Assembly (NCBI GenBank): GCA_017462065.1
Contig: JAFTRV010000056.1
Location: 1-44,119, forward strand
Source: Bacteroidaceae bacterium
GTDB lineage: Bacteria > Bacteroidota > Bacteroidia > Bacteroidales > Bacteroidaceae
Length of the DNA: 44,119 nt
Direction: 5' to 3'
Position numbers and translations under genes: made by a program. The notes beneath the pieces were generated by a model that saw only the letters and a list, made by a program, of their open reading frames with translations, made no database searches and was not told the origin of the DNA. Positions 18,575-27,600 of this stretch are shown here, in pieces. Positions within the stretch are counted from its first letter, which is position 1. Every line of letters starts with the position of its first letter.

Positions 18575-18922
18575 TTAGTCTTTGTATATCGTATATGTAG
18601 GCTTTGTGGCAACCTTTATTTCGCTGTTGTTCTCTTTCAGGCAGCTTTCAATCTCAGTCTGTCTGCTCTGGTACGAGAACTCGCTCTTCAGTGTCAGCAG
18701 GTTGTTTTTCAGTTTGTCTCTTTTTTTCGTAAGGCGGTCTATCTTCAACAGCTCCTGTTCATACTCGTAGCGGTTGCTGACGTAAATGAACGAATAGAGT
18801 ACAATGAGCACAAGCAGCCACGCATTCTCCGTGATTATCTTGCTTGCGAAGATGCGCCCTCCCATTATGGAGTTTATTATGCCGCCCCTCTTTTTCTTCT
18901 TTTTATCGTTATTCTCCCCCAT
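18575..18922 (-). CDS. ftsL: FtsL-like divisome protein
   Basis: Small bitopic membrane protein, probably the divisome scaffold FtsL that pairs with FtsQ and regulates FtsW-FtsI. The 115 residues start with a very basic cytoplasmic segment (KKKKKRGG), then a membrane helix (about 35-49) and a periplasmic helix (about 52-98) with a coiled-coil pattern (LLKIDRLTKKRDKLKNNLLT). Sequence is poorly conserved in this family; the call rests on topology, size and position between rsmH and ftsI, which is the standard place. No FtsB gene is seen in the window. Confidence 0.85.
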   Translation of the reverse strand: MGENNDKKKKKRGGIINSIMGGRIFASKIITENAWLLVLIVLYSFIYVSNRYEYEQELLKIDRLTKKRDKLKNNLLTLKSEFSYQSRQTEIESCLKENNSEIKVATKPTYTIYKD

Positions 18923-18929
18923 TTTGCCG

Positions 18930-19835
18930 CTATTTCTTTATTGCTATTCTCAGTTTCGCGCTTCGCGAACGAGGATTTGCGTTAAGCTCGTCGTCGGTCG
19001 GCACAATGACTTTCTTCATCTCGAACGGCGACGTAGAGTTCCCGAAGAAGTCCTTTTCCGTTTTGCCTTCAAAATTCCCGCTCTTCATGAAGTTCTTTAC
19101 AATTCGGTCTTCTAACGAGTGGTATGTTATGACGACAAGGCGTCCGCCCGGTTTCAGCAGGTCTTTTGCGCTTACGAGCATCTGCTGCAGGGCCTCAATC
19201 TCTTTGTTTATCTCAATTCGCAGGGCCTGGAACACCTTCGCCATCTCTTTCTTTTCACGCTGCGGCGGGCAGAACGGCTTGGCAAGCTCTATAAGCTCGT
19301 TCACTCTCTCTATCGGCTTAACGGCCCTTGCCTTTACGATTCTTGCGGCAAGCTTGCGTGCGAAATTAAGCTCTCCGTACAGCTTGAATATTCTTGCAAG
19401 CTCATCTTCCGACGCTTTGTTAAGCAGGTCGGCGGCCGTCTCCCCTCCACGTTTGTTCATGCGCATGTCGAGCGCCGAGTCAAAACGGAACGAAAAGCCT
19501 CGTGTCTCGTCGTCGAAGTGGTGTCCCGAAACGCCGAGGTCGGCGAGAATGGCATCAACCTCTGTCGTTTCGTGATAACGCATGAAGTTGTAGATGAAAC
19601 GGAAGTTTCCACGGACAAAAGTGAAGCGGTCGTCCTCAGGGGCGTTCTTCTCGGCGTCCTCGTCCTGGTCAAAGCTGTAAAGAGAGCCATTCTTGCCAAG
19701 CCTGGAAAGAATTTCTCTGGAATGCCCGCCTCCTCCGAAGGTCACGTCAATACAGGTGTCGCCAGGCATTATCTGCATCCCGTCTACGCTCTCTTTGAGC
19801 AGCACCGGCGTGTGATATACATTATTCTCGTTCAT
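18930..19835 (-). CDS. rsmH: 16S rRNA (cytosine1402-N4)-methyltransferase RsmH (MraW)
   Basis: Methylates N4 of C1402 in 16S rRNA, at the ribosomal P site, using S-adenosylmethionine. The 301-residue protein begins MNENNVYHTPVLLKES, has the SAM motif FGGGGHS (33-39), LADLGVSGHHFD, and the C-terminal ITYHSLEDRIVKNFM and NPRSRSAKLR, all diagnostic. The start overlaps the end of mraZ by 14 bases. It is second in the dcw operon, the usual position. Confidence 0.97.
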   Translation of the reverse strand: MNENNVYHTPVLLKESVDGMQIMPGDTCIDVTFGGGGHSREILSRLGKNGSLYSFDQDEDAEKNAPEDDRFTFVRGNFRFIYNFMRYHETTEVDAILADLGVSGHHFDDETRGFSFRFDSALDMRMNKRGGETAADLLNKASEDELARIFKLYGELNFARKLAARIVKARAVKPIERVNELIELAKPFCPPQREKKEMAKVFQALRIEINKEIEALQQMLVSAKDLLKPGGRLVVITYHSLEDRIVKNFMKSGNFEGKTEKDFFGNSTSPFEMKKVIVPTDDELNANPRSRSAKLRIAIKK

Positions 19836-20289
19836 CTTTGCCTCCTCCCACAGTCATTATCTTCTCGAACTCGCTGCTGAACTCCTCCGGAGTCATAAAC
19901 GGCTTTTCGAGTTTTTCCTTTGCCCAAATCTCTATTGTATCGTCCATGCCGATGAAGCGGACCTCTTGCTTTATGCCGGCGAGGCCCATGTATCTCTTCG
20001 GCAACAATATTCGTCCGTTGCTGTCAATGCTCAGCTCCTCAACGTCGGCAACGAACTGACGGAATATAATCTGGTGCCTTGAATTCCACTTGTCGAGCTT
20101 GGAACGCAGCAGGTCCAGCTGTTCGTTCCAGCTTTCGAGAGGGTAGAGTACAAGGCAGTCCTGATACACGTCCTTGCGCAACATCACCTTGTCGCACCCT
20201 CCGCCCTGGAGAATGCGGCGGAAACAAGCGGGTATGAAAACCCTGCCTTTGTTGTCCGTCTTTGCCTCTATGTTGCCAATAAAACGCAT
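19822..20289 (-). CDS. mraZ: Transcriptional regulator MraZ
   Basis: DNA-binding protein of the SpoVT-AbrB fold; in E. coli it represses its own dcw operon by binding TGGG-type direct repeats in the promoter. The 155-residue protein has two half-domains, each with the family motif: KTDNKGRVFIP (about 10-20) and SIDSNGRILLP (about 88-98). It forms an oligomeric ring in known structures. It is the first gene of the leftward operon; its own promoter contains two perfect GTGGGGAATT repeats, so autoregulation is likely here. Confidence 0.95.
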   Translation of the reverse strand: MRFIGNIEAKTDNKGRVFIPACFRRILQGGGCDKVMLRKDVYQDCLVLYPLESWNEQLDLLRSKLDKWNSRHQIIFRQFVADVEELSIDSNGRILLPKRYMGLAGIKQEVRFIGMDDTIEIWAKEKLEKPFMTPEEFSSEFEKIMTVGGGKDERE

Positions 20290-20319
20290 ATATTCCTCTC
20301 TAATTTAGATAATTCGTTC

Positions 20320-20353
20320 CAAAATTACACAATTCCCCACAATTCCCCACAAA
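20320..20353 (-). promoter_or_regulatory. dcw operon promoter upstream of mraZ
   Basis: On the minus strand: TTTG (20353-20350), 22 bases, TAATTTTG (20327-20320). It matches the Bacteroidota form, with spacing at the long end. Predicted start near 20314, about 25 bases from the mraZ ATG. Confidence 0.7.
20321..20350 (-). promoter_or_regulatory. Putative MraZ operator: tandem 10-bp repeats
   Basis: On the minus strand GTGGGGAATT occurs twice in direct succession (20350-20341, 20340-20331), followed by a degenerate third unit GTGTAATTTT (20330-20321). The 10-bp period equals one DNA turn and TGGG matches the repeat bound by E. coli MraZ. The units fill the spacer between the two promoter elements, which suits repression. 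Confidence 0.75.
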
Positions 20354-20515
20354 TTTTAAAGCATAAATTCAAAGAAAGTTTTCAACAGTTTGTTAATTTC
20401 CTCTTGCAATTCTATTATGTTGAGAATAAATGCCTTGCTCCGCTATAGTAAAGAGTGGGGAAAGTTCACGTTTCTATCATCCTTTTCGGCGGGTTTTTCT
20501 TTTTTTTTCGGCAGG

Positions 20516-20549
20516 TTTGCCCACTTCTCTAAAAAAAGTGGTAAGTTTA
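20516..20549 (+). promoter_or_regulatory. Possible promoter of the M28 peptidase gene
   Basis: TTTG (20516-20519), 22 bases, TAAGTTTA (20542-20549); the last base departs from the TAnnTTTG form. A small inverted repeat GGTAA-GT-TTACC overlaps the -7 box. Only about 15 bases remain to the ATG, so the start site is tight and support is limited. Confidence 0.35.
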
Positions 20550-20564
20550 CCGAAAATTTATATC

Positions 20565-21572
20565 ATGATGAACGGAGCAAAAGCGATTTTCCCAGTTTTA
20601 ATTTCTTGTCTATTCCTGTTTTGTGTGTCAAGCGTCACAGCGCAGGAGGTCTCTAAGGCCGGTTATAAGAGCATTACCGAAGATAATGCGAGAGTGTTTG
20701 TTGGCGAGCTGGCAAAAGATTTCTACGAGGGGCGTGACGCCGGAACGGAAGGAGCCGGCAAAGCTGCCGAATATATCATCTCCTTGCTCGAGAAGTGGGG
20801 GGTAGAGCCATACAGCAAGGACGGGTATCTTCAGCATTTCAGGACCGTCAAGAATCAGAACAATTGGGCTACCGAAGCCGACATAAAAATAGACAAGTTC
20901 ATAGCAGAGGGCTGCGAGAACCGTATCATGAAGAATATTCTTGCCTGTATACCGGGCGAGGGCGAAGGCTATGTAGTGGTAGGCGCTCATTACGACCATC
21001 TGGGCATTGACTCGGCTCTTGTCGATGATATCTGCTTCAATGGCGCCGACGACAACGCTTCGGGCGTTTCGGCCGTACTGCAGCTGGCTAAGGCAATGAA
21101 AAAGTCGAAGGTACGCCCCAAACGTACCGTGATATTCGCTTTCTGGGACGGCGAAGAGAAGGGGCTTCTCGGCTCGAGCTTCTTTGTCAAGAGGTTCTTC
21201 GATGTGTCAAAGATATCCGCTTACATGAATTTCGACATGGTTGGCCGTGGCCCGCAGGAGAAACCGTTGCTGCTGAGCTACAACTATTCTGCGAAGAATC
21301 CGCTTTTCGGAGAATGGCTCAAGGCCGATGTCGAGAAATACAAAATCTCTTTAGAGCCTGTATATAATGCGTCGGAATATCTAATAGGCGGCAGCGACAA
21401 TACTCCGTTCGCACGAAAAAAGGTGCCCGTAGTGTGGTATACCACAGAAGGACACCCCGATTATCATCGTCCGTCGGACTCTGCCGAAAAGATAAACTAC
21501 GCCAAGCTTGCCGACATCACCCGTGTCGCATATCTCTGCCTGTGGCGTTTGGCTAACGAAGAGAGTTACTGA
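20565..21572 (+). CDS. Secreted M28-family metallopeptidase
   Basis: Zinc-dependent aminopeptidase-type enzyme exported from the cytoplasm. The frame is open further upstream, but the ATG pair at 20565/20568 starts a good Sec signal peptide (FPVLISCLFLFCVSSVTAQ, cleavage after about residue 26). The 335 residues carry the full M28 metal set: His142 (GAHYDH), Asp162 (ADDNASG), the Glu pair 197-198 (DGEEKG; general base and ligand), Asp224 (NFDMVGRG) and His301 (YHRPSD). There is no lipobox, so it is likely periplasmic or released. Substrate is not deducible. Its end overlaps the nhaA stop by 7 bases in convergent orientation. Confidence 0.88.
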   Translation: MMNGAKAIFPVLISCLFLFCVSSVTAQEVSKAGYKSITEDNARVFVGELAKDFYEGRDAGTEGAGKAAEYIISLLEKWGVEPYSKDGYLQHFRTVKNQNNWATEADIKIDKFIAEGCENRIMKNILACIPGEGEGYVVVGAHYDHLGIDSALVDDICFNGADDNASGVSAVLQLAKAMKKSKVRPKRTVIFAFWDGEEKGLLGSSFFVKRFFDVSKISAYMNFDMVGRGPQEKPLLLSYNYSAKNPLFGEWLKADVEKYKISLEPVYNASEYLIGGSDNTPFARKKVPVVWYTTEGHPDYHRPSDSAEKINYAKLADITRVAYLCLWRLANEESY

Positions 21573-22912
21573 TTGGCTTTCTTTGGCAGGTAGCGGTTAA
21601 GCATTATACAGCCGATAATTGCTGAAATTATTGAGCCGCAAAGAATGCCGAGCTTGGCTTGGTTGAGATATTGCGCCCCTTCGGCAAGCGATGCGTATGA
21701 AAGGTCGGCAATGAATATCGAAACCGTAAGTCCGATGCCGCAGAGCATGCATACGGATGCGAAAGCCTTCCAGTCGCACCCTTCGGGCAGCTGAACTATC
21801 CTCATCTTTATGGCAAGCCATGAGAAACTGAACACTCCGATAAATTTGCCGAACACGAGACCGGCCATGACCGCAAGGCTTACTCCTCTTGTTATGTCGG
21901 CAAGGCACATCGACGAAAAGTCAATGCCTACATTCGACAATGCGAACAAAGGTATCACGCCGTAGCCGATAATCTTGTAAAGGCTGTCCTCAAGGTCCTG
22001 CAACGGGCTTATGAGTTTGTCCGACGCCGACTCAATGCTTTTCAGGGTGTGTATGTCGTTGTGGCTCAGAATTATTGTGTGGTGCTTGCTGTTTATGTTC
22101 GTTACGGGGAACTTGCTTATCTGCTCTCGTATGCGTTCAATATAAACCTCTGAGCCTTTGCGTTGAGAGGCCGGAACGCAGAATGCGACAATCACTCCTG
22201 CTATCGTGGCGTGTATGCCACAGTTGAGCATTGCATACCAAAGTACGACTCCTATAGCCAGGTAGTAGGACTTCTTCATAATCTTGACCTTGTTGCCGGC
22301 TATGAGCAAGGCAACGCATGCCAATGCTATCCACACGAATGAGAGGTTTATGCTTGACGAGTAGAAGAGCGCAATCACAATTATGCCGCCCAGGTCATCG
22401 GCGACGGCAAGCGCCGCAAGGAACATCTTCAAGCCCAACGGCACCCGTGTCTTGAATATCGACAGCACTCCGAGCGAGAAAGCGATATCCGTAGCCATAG
22501 GTATGGCAACGCCCCTCAGCATATCCGGGTTATTCGGGCATACGAGCCAAAATATTATCACGGGCACCAACATTCCTCCGCATGCACCGATAATCGGCAA
22601 CATCGCCTTTTGTCTTGTCGAAAGCTCTCCTACGAGAATCTCACGTTTGATTTCGAGGCCGACAGAAAGGAAGAACAAAGCCATGAGGAAGTCGTTGATT
22701 ACATGCAGCAAGGTCATCTCTTCTCCATTGTGGCTAAAGAAGTTGAAGTCGCCAATCGACAGAATGACCTTCTGCTGCCAGAATTCAAGGAATGCATCGC
22801 TCGTGGGCTCGAAATTCGCCAGGAAAAGCGCTGCTACCGTAGCCAGAATAAGTACAACGCTCGTGTTCACGTATCTGGCAATCATGCTGATGAAGCTATA
22901 GTTATTTTTCAT
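21566..22912 (-). CDS. nhaA: Na+/H+ antiporter NhaA
   Basis: Inner-membrane electrogenic antiporter exporting Na+ in exchange for protons, for pH and sodium homeostasis. The 448-residue protein has about twelve membrane segments. It holds the paired aspartates of the ion site (AALAVADDLGGI, Asp172-173, equivalent to Asp163-164 of E. coli), FLSVGLEIKRE and PMATDIAFSLGVLS with the TDIAF unwound helix. A cytoplasmic loop of about 60 residues near 250-310 is longer than in E. coli NhaA (388 residues). Monocistronic, convergent with the M28 peptidase gene. Confidence 0.95.
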   Translation of the reverse strand: MKNNYSFISMIARYVNTSVVLILATVAALFLANFEPTSDAFLEFWQQKVILSIGDFNFFSHNGEEMTLLHVINDFLMALFFLSVGLEIKREILVGELSTRQKAMLPIIGACGGMLVPVIIFWLVCPNNPDMLRGVAIPMATDIAFSLGVLSIFKTRVPLGLKMFLAALAVADDLGGIIVIALFYSSSINLSFVWIALACVALLIAGNKVKIMKKSYYLAIGVVLWYAMLNCGIHATIAGVIVAFCVPASQRKGSEVYIERIREQISKFPVTNINSKHHTIILSHNDIHTLKSIESASDKLISPLQDLEDSLYKIIGYGVIPLFALSNVGIDFSSMCLADITRGVSLAVMAGLVFGKFIGVFSFSWLAIKMRIVQLPEGCDWKAFASVCMLCGIGLTVSIFIADLSYASLAEGAQYLNQAKLGILCGSIISAIIGCIMLNRYLPKKANQ

Positions 22913-22938
22913 AATTATCCTTGTTTATTTCCTTTCTG

Positions 22939-22946
22939 CAAAATTA
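22939..22946 (-). promoter_or_regulatory. -7 element upstream of nhaA
   Basis: TAATTTTG on the minus strand, 26 bases ahead of the nhaA ATG, matches TAnnTTTG. The nearest TTTG upstream is about 25 bases away, so the -33 element is weak. The rest of 22947-23079 shows no gene. Confidence 0.5.
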
Positions 22947-23079
22947 CAACCATTTTTCTCGCACATTTTGTCAAAAACGAATGTTAAAAGTGATTTTATC
23001 TATCGGTTTTATCAATAGATAGCACGCTCGTTTTGTGGCAAGGAACAGGGCAAGCGTGTGGTATAAAGAGAAGATGGCT

Positions 23080-23132
23080 AAAAATGACATAAACCCCGAA
23101 AGTCAGACAAAAAACTTTCGGGGTTCATGTCA
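23080..23132 (-). terminator. Terminator of the C1 peptidase gene
   Basis: A 12-bp perfect stem (23092-23103 with 23114-23125) is extended, after one A-C mismatch, by six more pairs (23085-23090 with 23127-23132). On the minus strand the hairpin ends in TTTTT (23084-23080). It begins 34 bases past the peptidase stop. A textbook intrinsic terminator. Confidence 0.88.
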
Positions 23133-23165
23133 AAGTCACCCTCGCCTGTCCATTATTGTGTGTCG

Positions 23166-24575
23166 TTACTCTTCCGGAGTGAACATCGGGTCCCATGCGG
23201 GGAGCATCGTCGGCTTCTCGTCAAGCACCTTGAGTATGTTCGCAGGGATGTACTTCTTGTCCACTACAAGGCGGAACATGTATTCGTCGAACCACTCGTC
23301 TGTCATGATAAGCGTTCCGTAGTATCCCGAACTTACGCCCCAGCTGTTCTCTACTTGCCATTTTACGGGCTTGCCCTCCTTGTCGATGTCTACGGCCTTC
23401 AATGTCATGGCGTGCGAGGAGCCGCTGTCGAACGTCATTATTCTCTCCTTCTTGTCCATGCCGAACTCAATGCCGAACAGCTCGTCGTAAATGTAGTTGT
23501 CTATGTCGAGCGTGCCTCGCTTGGTGTCGAGAAACTTGCCCACGTCGCATGAGAAGTACATCATGGTGCTGTCCTTTATTGACGCAATCGCCATTTGCTT
23601 AATCTCGTCAAGAGGCAGGTTTATGTATAGCCAGTTGTGTCCGTCGTAAAGGTGGCGGTCGTACTCAATCTCGTAGCTCTTCCAGTAGGGGCGTGAGGGG
23701 TCGTTCATGAACATCACGTAGTCGTCCTGGAGGTTTATGTTAAGGTACTTCTCGTAGAAGCTCCTCGGAGTGTACTCCTGCGGCTCCTCACGGTATTTGC
23801 CGTCGCTGTCCTTTGGGGCCCACTTGAATGTTGTAGGGGGCACGCCGTACACCTGCGCGAGCATCTTGTAGACAACCTTCAGCTGCTCTTTCTTTATCTC
23901 GGCAAGCTTGCTCTCCTTTACTCCTCCTTCGTGCGCCTTGCGAAGCTCCAAGCCGAACTCACGCAGCTTTGTAATGAGCAATGACGAGAATGCGCCGGTG
24001 TTGTCGCTGGTGAAGCTCTCTTTCATGACTCCTTTGGGCACAACGCCGTACTTGGCGATAAGGTCGGCAACGCCGGTGAATGTGCCGCCGTCGCTCAGCG
24101 GGTGCTTGAAGAGCCACTCTACCGTACGGTCGTCGAACGGCTTCTTGCGAGTGTCGATTATTCCCTGAAGGAAAAGGTTCGACTTCTCGAGCTGGTCATA
24201 GAAGAAGTTGTATACCTGAGAGAACTCGAACGCTCCGAGATCCTCCTGCGCAATCATCTTGGCACGCAGCACGTTCATTCCTGTGAAGAGCCAGCAACGG
24301 CCCGAAGATTTCTGGTCTGTTATGCCCTTTGAAGGAACGCTGTGGCTGAAGTGCGTGTCAAGCTCGTTCAGGTTCTCCTGGTTCAACGACAGCACCTTTA
24401 CCGAATTGGCGAGCATAACGTTCTGCAACGCCTTCTCGGCTGTAGTGGGGTTGTAGCTCTCTCTTAGCTCGTTAAGCATTCCGGCGTCTATTCCGCCTCT
24501 TCCTGTCTGTGCCTGAACGCCGATTGACAGCAATAAGGTTGCCGCAATGCAACCGAAAAGTTTCATCTTGTTCAT
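23166..24575 (-). CDS. Secreted C1-family (bleomycin hydrolase/PepC-like) cysteine peptidase
   Basis: Papain-fold peptidase of the aminopeptidase C / bleomycin hydrolase group, here with a Sec signal peptide (MNKMKLFGCIAATLLLSIGV, cleavage after QAQ at about 23), so it acts outside the cytoplasm. Catalytic residues are in place: Gln88 and Cys94 in DQKSSGRCW, His388 in GSSHAMT, Asn410 in VENSWG. The long insertion between Cys and His is typical of this group. At 469 residues it is near the family length. Transcribed alone from a strong promoter and closed by a strong terminator. Met4 is an alternative start. In cytoplasmic relatives the C-terminus plugs the active site; whether the tail here (MFTPEE) does so is unknown. 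Confidence 0.9.
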   Translation of the reverse strand: MNKMKLFGCIAATLLLSIGVQAQTGRGGIDAGMLNELRESYNPTTAEKALQNVMLANSVKVLSLNQENLNELDTHFSHSVPSKGITDQKSSGRCWLFTGMNVLRAKMIAQEDLGAFEFSQVYNFFYDQLEKSNLFLQGIIDTRKKPFDDRTVEWLFKHPLSDGGTFTGVADLIAKYGVVPKGVMKESFTSDNTGAFSSLLITKLREFGLELRKAHEGGVKESKLAEIKKEQLKVVYKMLAQVYGVPPTTFKWAPKDSDGKYREEPQEYTPRSFYEKYLNINLQDDYVMFMNDPSRPYWKSYEIEYDRHLYDGHNWLYINLPLDEIKQMAIASIKDSTMMYFSCDVGKFLDTKRGTLDIDNYIYDELFGIEFGMDKKERIMTFDSGSSHAMTLKAVDIDKEGKPVKWQVENSWGVSSGYYGTLIMTDEWFDEYMFRLVVDKKYIPANILKVLDEKPTMLPAWDPMFTPEE

Positions 24576-24610
24576 ATTTGTATTGTTTGTTTTGTATACT
24601 AAAGAATATG

Positions 24611-24642
24611 CAAATGTAAACCATATTTATTGCATTTGCAAA
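24611..24642 (-). promoter_or_regulatory. Promoter of the C1 peptidase gene
   Basis: On the minus strand: TTTG (24642-24639), 20 bases, TACATTTG (24618-24611), matching the Bacteroidota form at every defined position. The two elements lie in an inverted repeat (GCAAATG 24610-24616, CATTTGC 24633-24639). Its upstream end is only 7 bases from the mfd stop codon. Confidence 0.85.
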
Positions 24643-24649
24643 AATAGGC

Positions 24650-27600
24650 CTATTGTAATGTTGCCGCTCTTTTTATCTCCTCAATGAAGGCGAGCGCAGT
24701 CTCCACGCTCCTTACGTTCTCTACTGTTATCACGCATCGTCCGTCGCCCTCTTTGACTTTGCATTTGAACCGGCTTGCAGGGATGTAGCTCATTATTCCG
24801 CCGAAGATGTCGCTTGAATAGTATCTCTCGTTCCGTGTGTCTACAAGGAACAGGTTCATTCTGCCGCCTTTCAGGTATATCTTCTCAACGCCGATGCGTT
24901 GCGCCTCACGCCTTAGCGTCACCATGCGTATAAGTTCCTCGCCCTCTTTGGGTATCTTGCCGAAGCGGTCTTTCATCCTGGAGCGGAACGCCTCAATCTC
25001 GCGGCTCTCGGTAAGGGAGTCAAGCTCTCTGTAAAGCAGTATTCGCTCGTTGCTGTCGGGGACATATAACGCAGGGAAGAGAAGCTCGAGGTCGCTCTCC
25101 ACAAAGCATTCCTTGACAAAAGCTTCGCTGTTCACCTCCTCTTCGGGAAGAATGCCCTGGAACTCTTCGTCCTTAAGCTCGTGGACGGCTTCGGCGAGCA
25201 GCTTCTGGTATGTCTCGTATCCGAGGTCGGCGATAAAGCCGCTCTGTTCCGCTCCGAGCAGGTTGCCGGCGCCTCGTATGTCAAGGTCCTGCATGGCGAT
25301 GTGCATTCCGCTGCCGAGCTCGCTGAAGCTCTCGATGGCCTCTAAGCGGCGGCGGGCGTCGGTGCTGAGGCTCTCTCGTGGCGGAGTGAGCATGTAGCAG
25401 AACGCCTTTCGCTTGCCTCGTCCTACACGCCCTCGCATCTGGTGCAGGTCACTGAGGCCGAAGTTCTGAGCCTGGTGTATGATAATGGTGTTCACGTTCG
25501 GTATGTCAATGCCGTTCTCCACAATCGAGGTGGCTATGAGAACGTCGTAGTCGTGGTTTATGAACTCGTATAATCTCTTTTCAAGCTCGGCGGGCTCCAT
25601 CTGCCCATGCCCGACGCATACACGTGCATCAGGGACGGCACGCCTGACGACTCTCTCCAGCTCTTCCATGCCCGAAATTCTGTTGGTGATGAAAAAGACC
25701 TGCCCGTTGCGGCTCAGCTCGAATCCTATGGCCTCCTTTATTACGTCGGCATCGAAATTGTGAATCTCGGTGTGTATGGGGTAGCGGTTGGGCGGCGGAG
25801 TCTGTATCATTGAGAGGTCACGGGCTCCCATAATGGAGAACTGCAGTGTACGGGGTATCGGCGTGGCTGTCATGGTAAGGGTGTCTACATTCACCTTTAT
25901 CTGTCGCAGCTTCTCTTTCACGGCAACGCCGAATTTCTGCTCCTCGTCAATGATGAGCAATCCCAAGTCCTTGAACTTGACCTCCTTGCCTGTCAGCTTG
26001 TGTGTTCCTATTATAATATCTATCTTTCCCTCTTTAAGCTCCTCGAGAATCTTTTTCGTAGTGTTGGCGCTGCGGGCCCTGCTCAGGTACTGCACGTTGC
26101 ACGGGAAGTTCTTCAGTCGCTCCTTGAATGTGAGATAGTGCTGGTAGGCAAGCACCGTTGTCGGTACAAGCACGGCGACCTGCTTGCCGTCAGTAGCGGC
26201 CTTGAACGCCGCGCGTATGGCAACCTCGGTCTTGCCGAATCCTACGTCGCCGCAGATAAGACGGTCCATAGGGCGCTTGCGTTCCATGTCTTTCTTGACA
26301 TCATTGGTGGCCTTGAGCTGGTCGGGGGTGTCCTCGTATATGAAGCTCGCCTCAAGCTCGTTCTGCAGGTAGCTGTCGGGAGAGAAGGCGAAGCCCTCCT
26401 CCTGGTAACGCTGTGAATAGAGCTTTATGAGGTCGCGGGCTATGTCCTTAATCTTCTTCTTGGTACGCTCCTTCATACGCTCCCAGGCTCCTGTGCCGAG
26501 CTTGTTCACTACAGGGGCGTCGCCCTCCTTGCCGTGGTACTTCGAAATCTTGTGCAGGTTGTGTATCGACACGAACACCACATCGTCGTTCTTGTATATG
26601 AGCTTTATGGCCTCCTGCGTCGAATTGCCGTTAGGAATGCGTACGAGGCCGCCGAACTTGCCTATGCCGTGGTCAATATGAACGATGTAATCGCCTACGC
26701 CGAACTCTTTAAGCTCTTTCAGGGTAAGAGCCACCTTTCCGCTGCGGGCACGGTCGCTACGCAAGCGATAGTTGTGGAAACGGCCAAAGAGCTGGTGGTC
26801 GGTGAAGAACGCAAAACGCAGGGTGTTGTCAAGGTATCCTTCATGTATGGTGCGGCCGACAGGGCAGAAGGGAATCTCTTCTCCACGGTCCTCGAATATG
26901 GCCTTCAGACGCTCTGCCTGGTGCAGGTCGTCGGTCAGCAGCGAGAGTCGGTAGCCTCTTTCAAGAAAGCTGTTGAAGTTCTTGCTTACAAGCTCAAAGT
27001 CGTTGTGGAACAGCGGCTGCGGCGAAATGTCGAACTTTACCTTCGTCAGCGTGCTGCCTGCGTCGCCGTGCATCTCCCAATGCCTTATGCGGCGGGCGAA
27101 GCTCTCAATCTCTACAGCCGACATCAGTTCCGGCATCTCGGGCAACTCATTGTCTGCCAGCTTGGCCTGAATAGTAAATCCTTCGTTACGCAGCTTCTCT
27201 ACGCTCCCTTTTAAGAAACCGAAATCTTTGGTAATTAGAATTGTGCTCTTGGGGAGGAAGTCGGTGATAGGAACGGCGCTCTTGCCGGTAACCTTAGGAA
27301 CAATGGAAATCTCGTCTATCTTGTCTTTCGAAAGCTGTGTCTCGACCTCGAATGTCCTGATGCTTTCCACTTCGTCACCGAAGAAGTCTATGCGGTAAGG
27401 ATATTCCGATGAAAAGGAGAAAATATCGATAAGGCTGCCTCGCACTGCGAACTCTCCAGGTTCATATACGTATGTCACCTCCTTGAACTTGAGCGACGCA
27501 AGTTGCTTCTCGACTTTGTCACGTCCCATGCAGTCTCCTACGGCAAGCGACAGTGTGTTCTCCTCAAGCTCGCTCTGTGATGCCACCTTTTCGGCAATAG

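Noticed and set aside
20455..20464. Additional TGGGGA half-site (GTGGGGAAAG) upstream of the M28 gene as a second MraZ site
   Set aside because: Single unit, opposite orientation and over 100 bases from the dcw promoter; likely chance.
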